Positions 53,256 through 62,844 of a DNA stretch of 64,000 nucleotides are shown one piece after another. Position 1 is the first letter of the stretch, and the number at the start of each line of letters is the position of its first letter. Below the pieces are notes generated by a model. It searched no databases. It worked only from the letters and a program-made list of their open reading frames with translations, and had not been told where the DNA came from. The stretch comes from Aurelia coerulea. Lineage: Eukaryota; Cnidaria; Scyphozoa; Semaeostomeae; Ulmaridae. Location: contig CM076954.1 of NCBI GenBank assembly GCA_039566865.1, positions 16,888,001-16,952,000 of the forward strand, read 5' to 3'. Both the position numbers and the translations under genes were made by a program.

Positions 53256-53310
53256 GCATCGTCGTTTTGCTTTCGATAAAGCAGGGGTTGTATCTCAACT
53301 TGAACATCTC
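53256..53310 (+). CDS. Second coding exon of the secreted-protein gene
   Basis: Acceptor ATCTTTCCTCAG ends at 53255; donor GTAAGC starts at 53311. With two bases from the first exon it reads G-H-R-R-F-A-F-D-K-A-G-V-V-S-Q-L-E-H-L and leaves in phase 0. The 774-bp intron between the two exons is of ordinary size. No matching phase-0 exon was found downstream, so the gene is incomplete in this reading. Confidence 0.6.
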
Positions 53311-53324
53311 GTAAGCATTAGGAA

Positions 53325-54385
53325 AAAATCGTCTTACTTCTCGGAAAAATCACTGAAAAATCCCTTAAGATCATTTGATTAAACAAGTTTCTCGCTTTTT
53401 ATGAAGAGTGAAGCATCCCTTACAGTAAACAGAAGTTTTGAACCCTCCGCGACAAACAGAAAATAGCTCAGACGTGTTCACAAATAAAATTCGAAGTTAC
53501 AAGATCAAAGTCCCTGTCTCGAAGTACAAATATCAATGATTGGGACAACGTTAGAAATTCCTTCCATTGGAAGTGATTTATTTGAGAGACAATATAGTTT
53601 AACGTTGCTTTTTTCCGAGCTTATCGCAGTCATTCTTAGTTTAAACCCCCTACCTTTGTCGTCCATTGAAGATAAGGATCCTTTTATCATATAGTTTCCT
53701 CTTCAGAATACCTCAAGTTCAAAATCCAATACTCTCTCGCAAACTTCTAAAATCCATTTGGCTTTGAAAGCCACAGAAATCTTATGGTGTAGCATGACGT
53801 GAAAGAATTTGGTTGGTGCGTGTACAAATTTGATTTTAGATAATTGTAGAGGAATTAATAAACTTACTAACGGATGAAATACAAGAAATTCAGAAGCCAG
53901 AAGTTTGTAAACTTGAGCTTTGGCGAATGGCTTTTGAGATTCGTATGGGATGTATCAAACAAAGGGGGTTTCTCCGTCTTTCATTTAATTTCAATTAAGA
54001 AGTCATGGTTAATATTGAATGGTGGCTAAACCTGAACAATTGGGTTAATTCGCATTTTGTGTCATTGAAACACGTCGTTATGAAATTCTTCTTCTTATGC
54101 TGTGCAGTGGCCGTCAGTTTTGTCCAAACGCAGCAGTAAAATCTTTGTAAAGAGAAACGTAGATCTTCTATCGGTACTAAAAGAATGTGTAACAATGTTC
54201 AGTTTTAAGTAGTTGACATGTGATGAGAGTTTCTCGTAACCAGGGAACGCAGCAAGTTGAGGGTGAACCATAATAAGGCTGTATATAATTTGAATCTTTA
54301 GAACAAATCAAGCAGAACAATTATGTTACATTTGGAGAGCTGTTGTGAAGCGTAGGCCTGATAAAATTTGCAGACATGCACGTGT
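53325..54385. other. Intronic or intergenic stretch
   Basis: 53325-53425 resembles the 2021-2162 MITE. At 54078 an ATG gives a 19-residue signal-peptide-like ORF that stops at once. Nothing else recognised. Confidence 0.35.
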
Positions 54386-54387
54386 AG

Positions 54388-54637
54388 CCATGCGCAATAA
54401 GAAACATATAATGTACTCACCGAACGTGTGTTTTTTGTGTCAATTCTTCTGTGCAATGTGTTCTGTCGTTGCCACCTTAACTGACTGTGTACGGTGCTTC
54501 GCAGTGGACTGTTTTGTCACACTACGAAGCACCATGTGCAGTCAGTTAAGGTGGCGATGACAGAACACATTGCACAGAAGAATTGACACAAAAACACGCG
54601 TGCGGTGAGTACATTTTATGTTTCCTATTGCGCATGG
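54388..54637. repeat. 250-bp palindrome, about 115-bp arms
   Basis: CCATGCGCAATAAGAAACAT ... CTTAACTGACTG and the complement ending GTTTCCTATTGCGCATGG, centred near 54512 with a spacer of about 20 nt. A few mismatches only. Probably a palindromic MITE; no TSD found. Confidence 0.85.
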
Positions 54638-54639
54638 TG

Positions 54640-55630
54640 TAGCGAGCTATTGAAACATATTCAATGAAATCATTGAAATATTACTCAAAGCAGATCGATT
54701 GAATGATTAATATGGTAGTGACCTATAGATGCTTGGGGCTATATAGATGGTAGGTAGAGTAGAGCCCACGGGGAGGGGGGGGGGAACTTAGCTCCGTACT
54801 TAGTCCGACAGGGATATGCCTCTTTGTAGGAACCTTTTTTACCTCTTCTTTCTAGCGCTGGGTATCAAAAGAAGGCAATTTTTTCTAGACCCAGTTGTCA
54901 AAAGATGTAAAAAGGGGATACTTTTGTTAGAGTTTCTAATTTTCATGTTTTGGAATATTCTTGCCACCGATTTTTCTAGAGCTGGCTGTCTTTTCGACGG
55001 AAAAATTATGGGGTCGGGTAAGTAAAACGTTTCATGGCACACCCCCGTGAAAACTCAAATCGGTTGGATTTTATATCAGGCCCCCGTTATTCGTCACAAA
55101 GCATTATGATCCATGTCTCTGTCACATCAACCGATCGACTGACCAAGTGACGGACTGACCGACTGACCGACTGACTGATTAGGCTCTATCAGGTTACCGG
55201 TTGAGTTAAAAACATTATCCCTGTTTGAAAAATAATGCTACAAAATAAGAGAACCGATCGTCATAATTTCAAGCTTTTAGTCCAATAGCCAAGACTTGAT
55301 GCTAATTTGTCGTATTTTTCTGATGACTTTTGGACTGATTATTTCTTGCAGCGAAATCATTAATTAACCAAAATTCACTTTTCCCTGATTGGCCCAAAAA
55401 ACAGTTAAAAGCGTGCTGTTCAATCTGGTGCAGATTTTAGAACAAAAAGTTTTTTTGTGCCTAGCATTGATTGGAGAGGAAAGTCATGTTTTAGAAGTTC
55501 TGTTTCTATTAAAGGAATACCATGAACCGATGAAATAATCTATTAATATTCTGAAAGTTGATGTATTTAAAGTAAATCAACAAAGGTGTAAGCTTAGCTA
55601 AATAAAACAATAGGGTCTTTCTTTTGTTCT
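54640..55630. other. Non-coding stretch with G-rich repeat traces
   Basis: 54768-54792 is G-rich and 55040-55090 has CACACCCCCGTG and GGCCCCCGTTATTCG, perhaps an old CCCGGG-type MITE. Short GACTGACCGACTGACC tract at 55150-55175. No exon. Confidence 0.35.
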
Positions 55631-55638
55631 ATTTTTAG

Positions 55639-55790
55639 ACTAGATCGCTGTATCTCCGTTCCTTTACGTATTGTATCTTTTGCCAAAGCCAATGAAAAAC
55701 TTCGGGAAATTTGTCATTTGAGTGCAAACAAATTATTTGCAAAACATCAAAATTGCGTTACAGCCTCTGTCAGCCACGGGCGCTCAAATT
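55639..55790 (+). CDS. Candidate exon, unrecognised
   Basis: Acceptor TTTTGTTCTATTTTTAG ends at 55638. After one base a frame reads L-D-R-C-I-S-V-P-L-R-I-V-S-F-A-K and then E-K-L-R-E-I-C-H-L-S-A-N-K-L-F before a stop near 55790. A weak donor (GTGCAA after CATTTGA) would leave in phase 1 and match the entry phase of the 56032 exon. It could be part of the secreted-protein gene, but its entry phase (2) does not match the exit of the 53256 exon. Confidence 0.3.
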
Positions 55791-56031
55791 TTTAAATCTG
55801 TTCGATGGTTTTCAAATCCTACAATTTTAATCCCGAATGCTTCTGTTTTAGTGCACAAGGCTTCATTATGCCTACTGGACCCCTGCTGTCCTAAGTCTAG
55901 ATGCCACTGATGGCCCTAATCAGTTCAAGCCGTTTTCTCTATTCAAATGCACATATAACGGTAATAGGCCTGTAAGGGACAAAGGTGTGCACAGTATGTG
56001 GAAATACATTTATAGAAATTTCTATGTTTAG

Positions 56032-56202
56032 TGAATGGTACCGAGAAAATCTCGCTGCTGCTTCAAGAGGCCCCTCTTGTTGTGCATTTAGTCCTTGAAT
56101 GCGGATTATATCAAGAGGATCTGGGCATCAACACGACTTCAGTCATTGAACGAGCAATGAACTATGACTACGATGTAACTATAACGAAATTTAAGAAAAC
56201 AT
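56032..56202 (+). CDS. Candidate exon, possibly terminal
   Basis: Acceptor TTTCTATGTTTAG ends at 56031; two bases then a frame N-G-T-E-K-I-S-L-L-L-Q-E-A-P-L-V-V-H-L-V and on to R-A-M-N-Y-D-Y-D-V-T-I-T to TAG at 56200. The composition is natural, with a possible N-glycosylation site (N-G-T). A donor-like GTAACT after TACGAT is an alternative end. A LINE relic begins immediately downstream. No domain recognised. Confidence 0.4.
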
Positions 56203-56500
56203 AGCATGGTTGCAAAGAAAGGCACTTGATAGTTACGTGGCGCATAACCAAGTTTGAGATGAGCTTAATCTTTAACCGACCAGTTTCATGGATAGATTGT
56301 AATGTTAACTCGAGTATGTTCCAGTTAACATCATAACCATGAAATAAAAGCTGCGCTGGAGCCTTGTTTGAAAGATTGTTGTATCTAAGTAATTCCAGCG
56401 AGAAGATTTCGTCGTTGGACCCCAAATGAAGGGCCAAATTGAATTGAAAAGCAGAGTTCTTCGAAGCCGGAATCTATTGTAATAGTGAATATATATGAGG
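56195..56500 (-). mobile_element. Decayed LINE C-terminal fragment
   Basis: Minus-strand readings contain V-Q-R-R-N-L-L-A-G, then in shifted frames Y-N-N-L-S-N-K-A-P-A-Q-L-L-F-H-G and T-L-Q-S-I-H-E-T-G-R. This matches Q-R-x-D-L-L-A-G, Q-L-L-L-Y-G and Q-Y-I-H-T-S-G-R of the 47.5-kb LINE in the same order, with frameshifts. Confidence 0.7.
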
Positions 56501-56875
56501 TGCCAAATTTCAAGATAAAACCGCCCATATCTCCCCCTCCCAAAGCTGCTGTGCCAAGCCCAATCTCCCCCCACAAAGTGAAAAGGATAGATAAAGAAAA
56601 CCATTGATGCTTTAATTGAGATGATACTTTTTAATTCCTTGTAAGGTGAAACTAATCCTGTCAGTGTCAAGACAGGTCTTTCTTTGCTCTTCCAAAAATC
56701 CTTTTAAGCTATAACCTGGATAAGCCAAAATTCACCATCTCGCAACGTTTTTTCATTACTCCAAACTAGCTTATCAAATGCTTGTCATTCTCCAATGATT
56801 CACCAGGCTTTGGTGTCTGCTGTAATAATTCATTGTCCTTTCAAGCATTCTATGTAGATATGTAGATACTGATTG

Positions 56876-56894
56876 ATTGATTGATTGATTGATC
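56876..56894 (+). repeat. (GATT)n short tract
   Basis: Four to five GATT units. Confidence 0.8.
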
Positions 56895-57024
56895 AAAGCA
56901 CAGTTTTACAATGAATGCATGTTCTGTTTAAACTAAAGCCCTGATCGAACGAGCAAAAAGGTTTGTCGGTTTTGGCAACATCACAAAACATTTCTTTACA
57001 AACATTTTTTGCCTTTTTATATTC

Positions 57025-57170
57025 AATATAGAATTTTCAAAAATGAAGTACTCAAAACACTACATGTGAACTACTTTACAACACTACAAAGACGATACCA
57101 CGGAGTGCAGAAGGCCATGGCTACCCTACGGCCATTCTATGTACAGAACATGGAACTAAAACAGAACTAA
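57025..57170 (-). mobile_element. LINE 3' UTR fragment
   Basis: CACTACAAAGACGATACCAC, GGAGTGCAGAAGGCCATGGC, TACCCTACGGCCATTCTATG match 47600-47690 and 1700-1775. Orphan tail. Confidence 0.65.
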
Positions 57171-57352
57171 AAACACCAGGGGTGACACCAGAAATCTTCC
57201 GACAGTGGGGCTAGAGCTTCCGACAGTGGGGCTAAAATGGCTAAAAAATGCAGTCATTTTGCCAAATTTCCTCCTACAAGAACCTAGGACTACACACTTT
57301 TAGTATTTTGCATCGGATACTCTCCACCCGCTTATATGTGCACTTGTACAGT

Positions 57353-57421
57353 GCAATCTTAAATTTTTACCTAACATGGATTACAAGTTGTAATCCCTGT
57401 TAGGTAAAAATTTAAGATTGC
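57353..57421. repeat. 69-nt hairpin overlapping a stop codon
   Basis: GCAATCTTAAATTTTTACCT at the left returns as AGGTAAAAATTTAAGATTGC at the right. The centre is base 57387; arms are 34 bp with one mismatch. The right arm contains the end of the minus-strand CDS at 57412. Confidence 0.9.
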
Positions 57422-57717
57422 TCTGACATTTCCAGTTGTTTGTTAAGCTTTTTGAAATCCAGAATATAGAGTTTTTGTGGTTTCATACTGCCATAGACCT
57501 GCAAAAATTGTTCCTTTCTGCAAAAATCTTTCTTCAACAATTCTGCGAAAATCTTGTAAAATGATGTACGGTTATCTTTTGCATCAAATGAAGATCCTCG
57601 AAGCAACACTAGAGTTCGTCGAATCATCAAAGAGATTTTCTTGAGTGATTCCTGCGAAATTTCCTCCCCCGTTCCCACCTCTGTATTCTTTTCTCTTTTC
57701 GTAGTTTTTAGTTTTCG
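57412..57717 (-). CDS. Terminal coding exon of an unrecognised gene
   Basis: On the minus strand an acceptor ACAGGTTACAG precedes 101 codons and TAA. It begins basic (R-K-L-K-T-T-K-R-E-K), then E-E-I-S-Q-E-S-L-K-K-I, a helical R-R-T-L-V-L-L-R-G, S-F-Y-K-I-F-A-E-L-L-K-K-D-F and Q-K-L-Y-I-L-D-F-K-K-L-N. Codon use is natural throughout. Entry phase 0 matches the exit of the exon at 57943-58010 across a 225-bp intron with GT-AG ends. No domain recognised; net positive, so nucleic-acid binding or a transposon-derived protein are possible but unproven. The last codons and stop lie in the 57353-57421 hairpin. Confidence 0.55.
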   Translation of the reverse strand, partial: RKLKTTKREKNTEVGTGEEISQESLKKISLMIRRTLVLLRGSSFDAKDNRTSFYKIFAELLKKDFCRKEQFLQVYGSMKPQKLYILDFKKLNKQLEMSEQS

Positions 57718-57942
57718 CTGTAACCTGTCAGTTGACTATTTTCATGTTTAATATCAAGGGTTGCAATGTTTTCTCATGCTCCCTATGGTAGCATCTTGTA
57801 TGTATGTTGAGTGGTTACACAATTTTAGATTGAGAAAACAAGATCTTTCTTGTTCCGTGCTTTTTAATCTGTCAAGATTGGAATAGATCGGACAGACAAG
57901 ACAAAAAATTGAATGAATTTTAGCGTACAACAAAAATATCAC

Positions 57943-58010
57943 CTTCGGTCCCACAAATGACTCCGACAATTTTCCACTATTAGCTGACAATTTCTTGATC
58001 ATTTGGGAAC
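57943..58010 (-). CDS. Penultimate coding exon of the same gene
   Basis: Acceptor CCTAGGGCAG (tract weak), two bases, then S-Q-M-I-K-K-L-S-A-N-S-G-K-L-S-E-S-F-V-G with P-K, and donor AAG/GTGATA. It leaves in phase 0 as required. Entry in phase 1 would suit a possible further exon at 60252-60327 (donor GAAAG/GTAAGC, reading D-D-V-I-D-I-Y-T-V-S-R-L-K), but that one has a poor acceptor and is only a suggestion. Alternatively the ATG inside this exon (58000-58002) is the start. Confidence 0.5.
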
Positions 58011-58391
58011 CTGCCCTAGGGATTTTTGTCTAGACCTGGTGACTGAACAAGATTGTCACTAATGAAATATGAAAACCAAATCAATTTTCAGTCTGCTTGC
58101 AAGCTCATCTAGCGATGACTTTCTTTTCATCCCCAGCATTTGTCAAGGTCACTGTTAAGATCTACTTTCAATTAAAATATTTACAACTATTTGATCCCAT
58201 GAGACTTCCAGAAGCTTCAATATTAGCCTTTATTATTTTTCTCACGACGACGCTTTGGCCTGGTTTTCAAATAGTCGTAAAGCAGTCGAATCAATTGCGC
58301 GAGTCACCTCAAGCAACATGATAAAAAATGAGCAATATGGCGGCTGCCTTACGACTATGATACTAAGAAGTAGACTAGCTACACTGGTCCC

Positions 58392-58430
58392 TTAATTTCG
58401 CTGTTGTTGTTGTTGTTGTTGTTGTTGCTG
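58392..58430 (+). repeat. (TTG)n microsatellite
   Basis: About ten GTT/TTG units. Confidence 0.9.
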
Positions 58431-58511
58431 ATGGCCTCTAAGGAGCAAACAGAGATTGTGTAGCCAGTCTAACCTAGAAGTGTCAATCGCAATATGTATG
58501 TATTTTGTTCT

Positions 58512-58770
58512 CTTGGGAGAATGGAATCCCCCTGAATGAGTCGTTCATAGTAGGGGGAAATGTTATTACGTTTTTCAATGTTTCTCGAACGGGACTTTCT
58601 CGAGAAAATCCCTTTTAACATCTAATCGGAGTGACCGATTTCAGCCAAGAAAAATTCTAGAAATAATTGAACGTGTTGGCTGTTCAATAAGATCTTGCAA
58701 AATAGCATTGCTTGTATATTTAGGGAGTAGTAGCATTTCAAACGCTGGGCGTTTTTTTACTCACCCGGTA
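58512..58770 (+). repeat. Dispersed repeat family R1, copy
   Basis: GGGAGAATGGAATCCCCCTG, TTTCTCGAACGGGACTTTCT, CGGAGTGACCGATTTCAGCC, TTAGGGAGTAG align with 27066-27312; ends with TTTACTCACCCGGTA, which may be the family's terminus. Confidence 0.75.
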
Positions 58771-59156
58771 AAACGATATGTAACAATTCAATCCAATGGA
58801 CTCAAAACTTGTATCAAAACTTGGACTCGCGTTCTAAGTCGGACGGATGTTTATACAGCAGATTGTACTACGGTAACCAAATTCTGCTATGGGAAATTTC
58901 TTAGATGTTGAGACGATTCGTTTTGCAAGTGATCAAGGTGTCGCCTTGCCTCAGGGTATGCATCAGCTCATGAAGATGCCTAAGGAACGTTCTGGTTGTG
59001 TGAGTCATCACCAACTATCATTTTTGCTATCAGCTATCATCTTTTTGAGATAAGAGAGCTTTGATGAAGAGAACAAAGGACAGATGCTACTTTTTTCGTA
59101 TCAAAGCAAGCTCTGTAGGAAAAAACTAACTTTGAGGTGGTCGTTTGTATTCGCAG

Positions 59157-59337
59157 AAGTCAAATGATTGAATCCAGCTCATGTGATGCATTTGAGATCG
59201 ATCTAATTGTAAAAACAACTTATACACTACACGTTAAACAAAACATCAATTTTCTGAGTTTAAGTTGCAGTGGAGGACCCTGCAAGCATAGCAACCTTGT
59301 GGCCATTTACAATGAACTCCAAAATCGATTTTACTAA
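59157..59337 (+). CDS. Candidate terminal exon, unrecognised
   Basis: Acceptor GTATTCGCAG ends at 59156; after one base the frame reads S-Q-M-I-E-S-S-S-C-D-A-F-E-I-D-L, then N-F-L-S-L-S-C-S-G-G-P-C-K-H and I-Y-N-E-L-Q-N-R-F-Y to TAA. AATAAA lies 45 nt past the stop (about 59381). Three Cys and alternating beta-like residues. The acceptor lacks a long pyrimidine tract. Linkage to other exons is not established. Confidence 0.4.
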
Positions 59338-59481
59338 CGATTTCGAAAAGTTTTTGCCTGAGATTCGCACAAAAATGGAATAAAATTGGTCTCTCAAGAG
59401 GGGTAAGCTAGATCAAGCGTTTCTGTCATGTAATTAAACGATCTGATAAATAATTTTAACAACTACCTACTGTCAATTTAG

Positions 59482-59693
59482 CTAAAAGAGCGTTGCCTAC
59501 ATTTTCCGAGAGTTTGAAGGGCACTGTCACATTAAATCTTCCTGGGGCTACGCTCAAAACCCATCATTTTCCAAGTGCAGGCTCCGCCGCTGCAAGAAGC
59601 CGTGCAAAAGATGAGCTGCATCATCATTTGTACCTTAAAGGGAATCTAAGCATATATAAGTCTTCGACAAAAAAGACCTTGCAAAAACAATAG
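59482..59693 (+). CDS. Candidate terminal exon, unrecognised
   Basis: Acceptor CTGTCAATTTAG ends at 59481; two b bases then K-R-A-L-P-T-F-S-E-S-L-K-G-T-V-T-L-N-L-P and on through a Ala/Arg-rich part (S-A-A-A-R-S-R-A-K-D-E-L) to TAG near 59691. AATAAA at 59923. The composition is acceptable but there is no outside support. Confidence 0.3.
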
Positions 59694-60329
59694 GCCGATA
59701 GACGTGCCGCACCATATTTGGGTAACCAATCTACGTCAACAGGAAATCCTCATATCCGATAGGCTGGAGTTTGACCGCAAGTAGCTTGAGCCACTTTTAT
59801 TTGCGTACATTCCCTTTAACGTTTCTAGTGTAACATAATTACATTTTTTCGTGTACGTTTGCGTCTGGGTTTTATGAGGACCTCGTCTAGCTGCACAAAG
59901 CATCTATATGCGTGAAATGTGTAATAAACTACAACCGAGTTCTTTAGAAATATTATTTAGGGCTAATCATGCTTTAAGCAGAGACGTTCTCATTCGTTTT
60001 ATTCGTTTCTTCATCTTTGTTAACATCTCTTAACCTATCAACCTCGGGCAATGATCACAAGAATCCTTATCAGAAACCGAAAGGCCAACGGAAAATTACA
60101 TTAAGAGATTTTTCATCAGTTAAAACGCTTCGAGGATTAAATTCTTATTCGTCCCAAAGTTAAAAGTTCAGGCACATATGAACAATCACATTGTTCAGTG
60201 TTTTATGCTGCAAGTATTTTTGATCTATGATCTTTGATCTATGATGCTTACCTTTCAAACGAGACACAGTATAAATATCGATTACGTCATCGGCCAGCCT
60301 CGATTTGATTTTGTTGTTGCCCTCGTCCT

Positions 60330-60375
60330 ATCGTTGTTGTTGTTGTTGTTGTTGTTGTTGCTGTTGTTGTTGTCA
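60330..60375 (+). repeat. (TTG)n microsatellite
   Basis: About 15 TTG/CTG units; gives poly-Leu in the plus frame (not believed) and poly-Gln/Asn on the minus strand. Confidence 0.9.
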
Positions 60376-60432
60376 TTGTTGTACGCTTGGCCTACGTTAT
60401 ATTGCTTGTTTTATGAAATCGTGTACTTTCAG

Positions 60433-60585
60433 CAAGCCAGAGATCTGATGAAGTATCACGTTGAAGAATTTGCTTGCGTATTAGCTTTAAATGTTAGATT
60501 AATCGAGTCTTACAAACACATGAAGTTAAGGAGGCAACCTGATGAAATAGACCGATGTCTGCAACTGTTTTCTTCTGAATTGAAA
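60433..60585 (+). CDS. Candidate internal exon, 51 codons, unrecognised
   Basis: Acceptor GTGTACTTTCAG ends at 60432 and donor GTATGC starts at 60586; both ends in phase 0. The peptide is helical: Q-A-R-D-L-M-K-Y-H-V-E-E-F-A-C-V-L-A-L-N, then Y-K-H-M-K-L-R-R-Q-P-D-E-I-D-R-C and L-F-S-S-E-L-K. Two Cys. The frame is also open upstream through a (TTG)n tract, which is probably chance. Confidence 0.45.
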
Positions 60586-60589
60586 GTAT

Positions 60590-61715
60590 GCTTGGGGAAA
60601 ATAAAGAGACTTTACATTTTCAATAAAAGAATACCACATTGTGAAATCTTCTGTTTTAGTTTTGTGTCATTGTCTAGTTGCGCACACTTTTCAAAACTTA
60701 TCAAGGAAACGAGCCTTGTACCGTCACATGACACGCTTAAAGCTGCCTGATTGGCTAAAAAACAGCGCATGATAAACCCATACCTCCTTTCCATGGACTT
60801 GGCCCAGCCTCACTTGCGTTTAGTTTTCGAAGTATAGAAAATGTCTGCCAGTGTGCTAGCCAACGTGGGTGAGTTTCAACTTGAGAAAACGAGGGAGTTA
60901 TGTCGTTTGAAAAGCAAAATCAAGAGAATAATCGACAAAGAAACAACGAAGGACCATTCTGCAATGGTTTTTTACTTTCAAATGCAACCGATTATTGCAT
61001 TATCAGCTCTTCATAAAGCCCTTGGTCATATGTGGGGAATTTCGGTATTTCTTTTGGGGAAACGCATCGTCCCAGTGGGGAATTTCCACCGCAACATCTC
61101 TGCTAAAAGATTCACAGTTGGTACTTTTTCAATAAGGAAACTTTGGTTGACACTTTTACAAAGCGAATCTATCTCCATAAAGATAACCATTTTTTTGTAA
61201 CAATATGTCAAACGAATCAACATTTTTTGAATGGCATAAAGTAAAAACCAGACCGTGGGACCCCAGGACTGCTGACTACTAAGATGAGGCAGGAGGGAAC
61301 AGGACCCGCAACACCAGCGGTTCTAGGGACTTTTGAACTAGAGGTTCTGATATCATAAAGCAAGAAGGTCGCGTTCCGTTATTTTTAAACTGCATGTTAT
61401 GGTGATAACATTCTTTGAAAAAGTAACATTTTGGTGCTTGAATTTTTGATTAAACACTTGCCAATTCAATGTGCTTTTGTAATGCATTGCTATGAAGATA
61501 TTTCTAACGTGTATTTTTAGATATTCGGTATTCCGACGAGAACTTTTCTCAGTCATGCCCCAGGATTTCTGTGACTTTTCTGATGTTGGGCACTGGTCCC
61601 AGGACTGTCTAAAAGTATCATAGATGTTCAGCACTGCAGGACGGTCTAAAAGTAGTACTTCTTGCTTCTACCGGGTCAGTCTCTAAAAGCATAACATAAA
61701 AACACTATCCAGGGC
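60590..61715. other. Non-coding stretch with weak ORFs
   Basis: An ATG at 60841 followed by M-S-A-S-V-L-A-N-V and GTGAGT at 60869 could be a first exon, without further support. Otherwise nothing recognised. Confidence 0.3.
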
Positions 61716-61721
61716 CACTTC

Positions 61722-62020
61722 ATCCTCCCAAGAGGATAACACGTGCTAAGACGTATAGAAGTCATTGCTGTAGGGCATAAATATTAGGAAAATTTGGTCG
61801 TGATTTTCATGCAGTTTTGAATGTTTCTTGCAGGGGCTTTCTCGGGAAAATCTGTCATAATTTCAGAACGGAGTCGCCGATTTCAGTCAGATGAATTTTA
61901 AAATCGATTTGAACGTATCCATCAGCAAATGATATATTTGCCAATGCTATCTTCTTGATATTCAGGGAGCAGTGGCCTTTCAAATGGGGACTGCTTTTGT
62001 CTACCCATCCGGTAGGGTCC
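61722..62020 (+). repeat. Dispersed repeat family R1, diverged copy
   Basis: CAAGAGGATAACACGTGCTA, GAAGTCATTGCTGTAG, GTCGTGATTTTCATGC match the start of 11188; CGGAGTCGCCGATTTCAGTC and CAGGGAGCAGTGGCCTTTCA match 27066; ends near CTACCCATCCGGTA. Confidence 0.65.
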
Positions 62021-62457
62021 CAGGGTCTGATTTTTACAGTCTGCCTGTTTGAATGAAATATTCGAAAACAGGTATGAAATTTCAATCAGAAGGCATTCGA
62101 AAATGACAGCAATAATACAAATCACTCATCAAAACAATGTATCTTTTCGCGTCTAAAACGCAATACTGTGGCTGCTTAAACGTTAACACGCTTCTAAGCC
62201 ATACCATAAGTATATGCAATATATAATCATGTCTGCTAATGACCATAAATCCACTTGGTATTAAGTTGATACCTTGTATTCATCTTGAGAAGTTAGACAG
62301 GATCAAGACATTCCCCCAAACAGATAAATACGCTATGTTATTCTCTAAAGAGATAAGCACACTACTGTAGCATTCTTTCAAAATACCTTGAGCCAAATTA
62401 TGAAAGATGTCTCTCTGTGTAAACGTTTATCTGAATTTTTTTGTCACATGTGACTCA

Positions 62458-62837
62458 GACCCCGTTTACACTATGCCGGTACGAAATGAATACGGCATGA
62501 AACTGTGCGGTATTGGTTTTTCTGTCAAAACGGAATCGCCGTTTACACTATACCGGCACGAAATGAATACGATAGGTTGTGACCATGCGCAGAGTGAGGA
62601 TTTGTCAAGGCGCATGCTCTCATTTGCCAGATTATGGCGTCGATGCGAATCCGACATGAAATGATGCCATATTCGCCGTTTACACTATGCCGGTTCAGTG
62701 ACGAAGCCAGTTAGCATGCCGTATTCATTTCGTGCCGTATTCAAGTGAAAACTATGCCGGCATAGTGTAAACGGAAGGCCAATACGGCACAGTTTCATGC
62801 CGTATTCATTTCGTACCGGCATAGTGTAAACGGGGTC
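62458..62837. mobile_element. PIF/Harbinger-like palindromic MITE, 380 bp, TCA duplication
   Basis: GACCCCGTTTACACTATGCC and GGCATAGTGTAAACGGGGTC, flanked by TCA (62455-62457 and 62838-62840). ACGAAATGAATACGGCATGA and CGTTTACACTATACCGGC recur in both orientations, so each arm is itself internally repeated. No transposase. Confidence 0.85.
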
Positions 62838-62844
62838 TCAGTCA

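Noticed and set aside
54078..54137. Signal-peptide-like ORF starting M-K-F-F-F-L-C-C-A
   Set aside because: Stops after 19 residues; no donor that would extend it.
60241..60432. Poly-Leu membrane-segment-like N-terminal extension
   Set aside because: Made by the (TTG)n microsatellite; the exon is better started at the 60433 acceptor.
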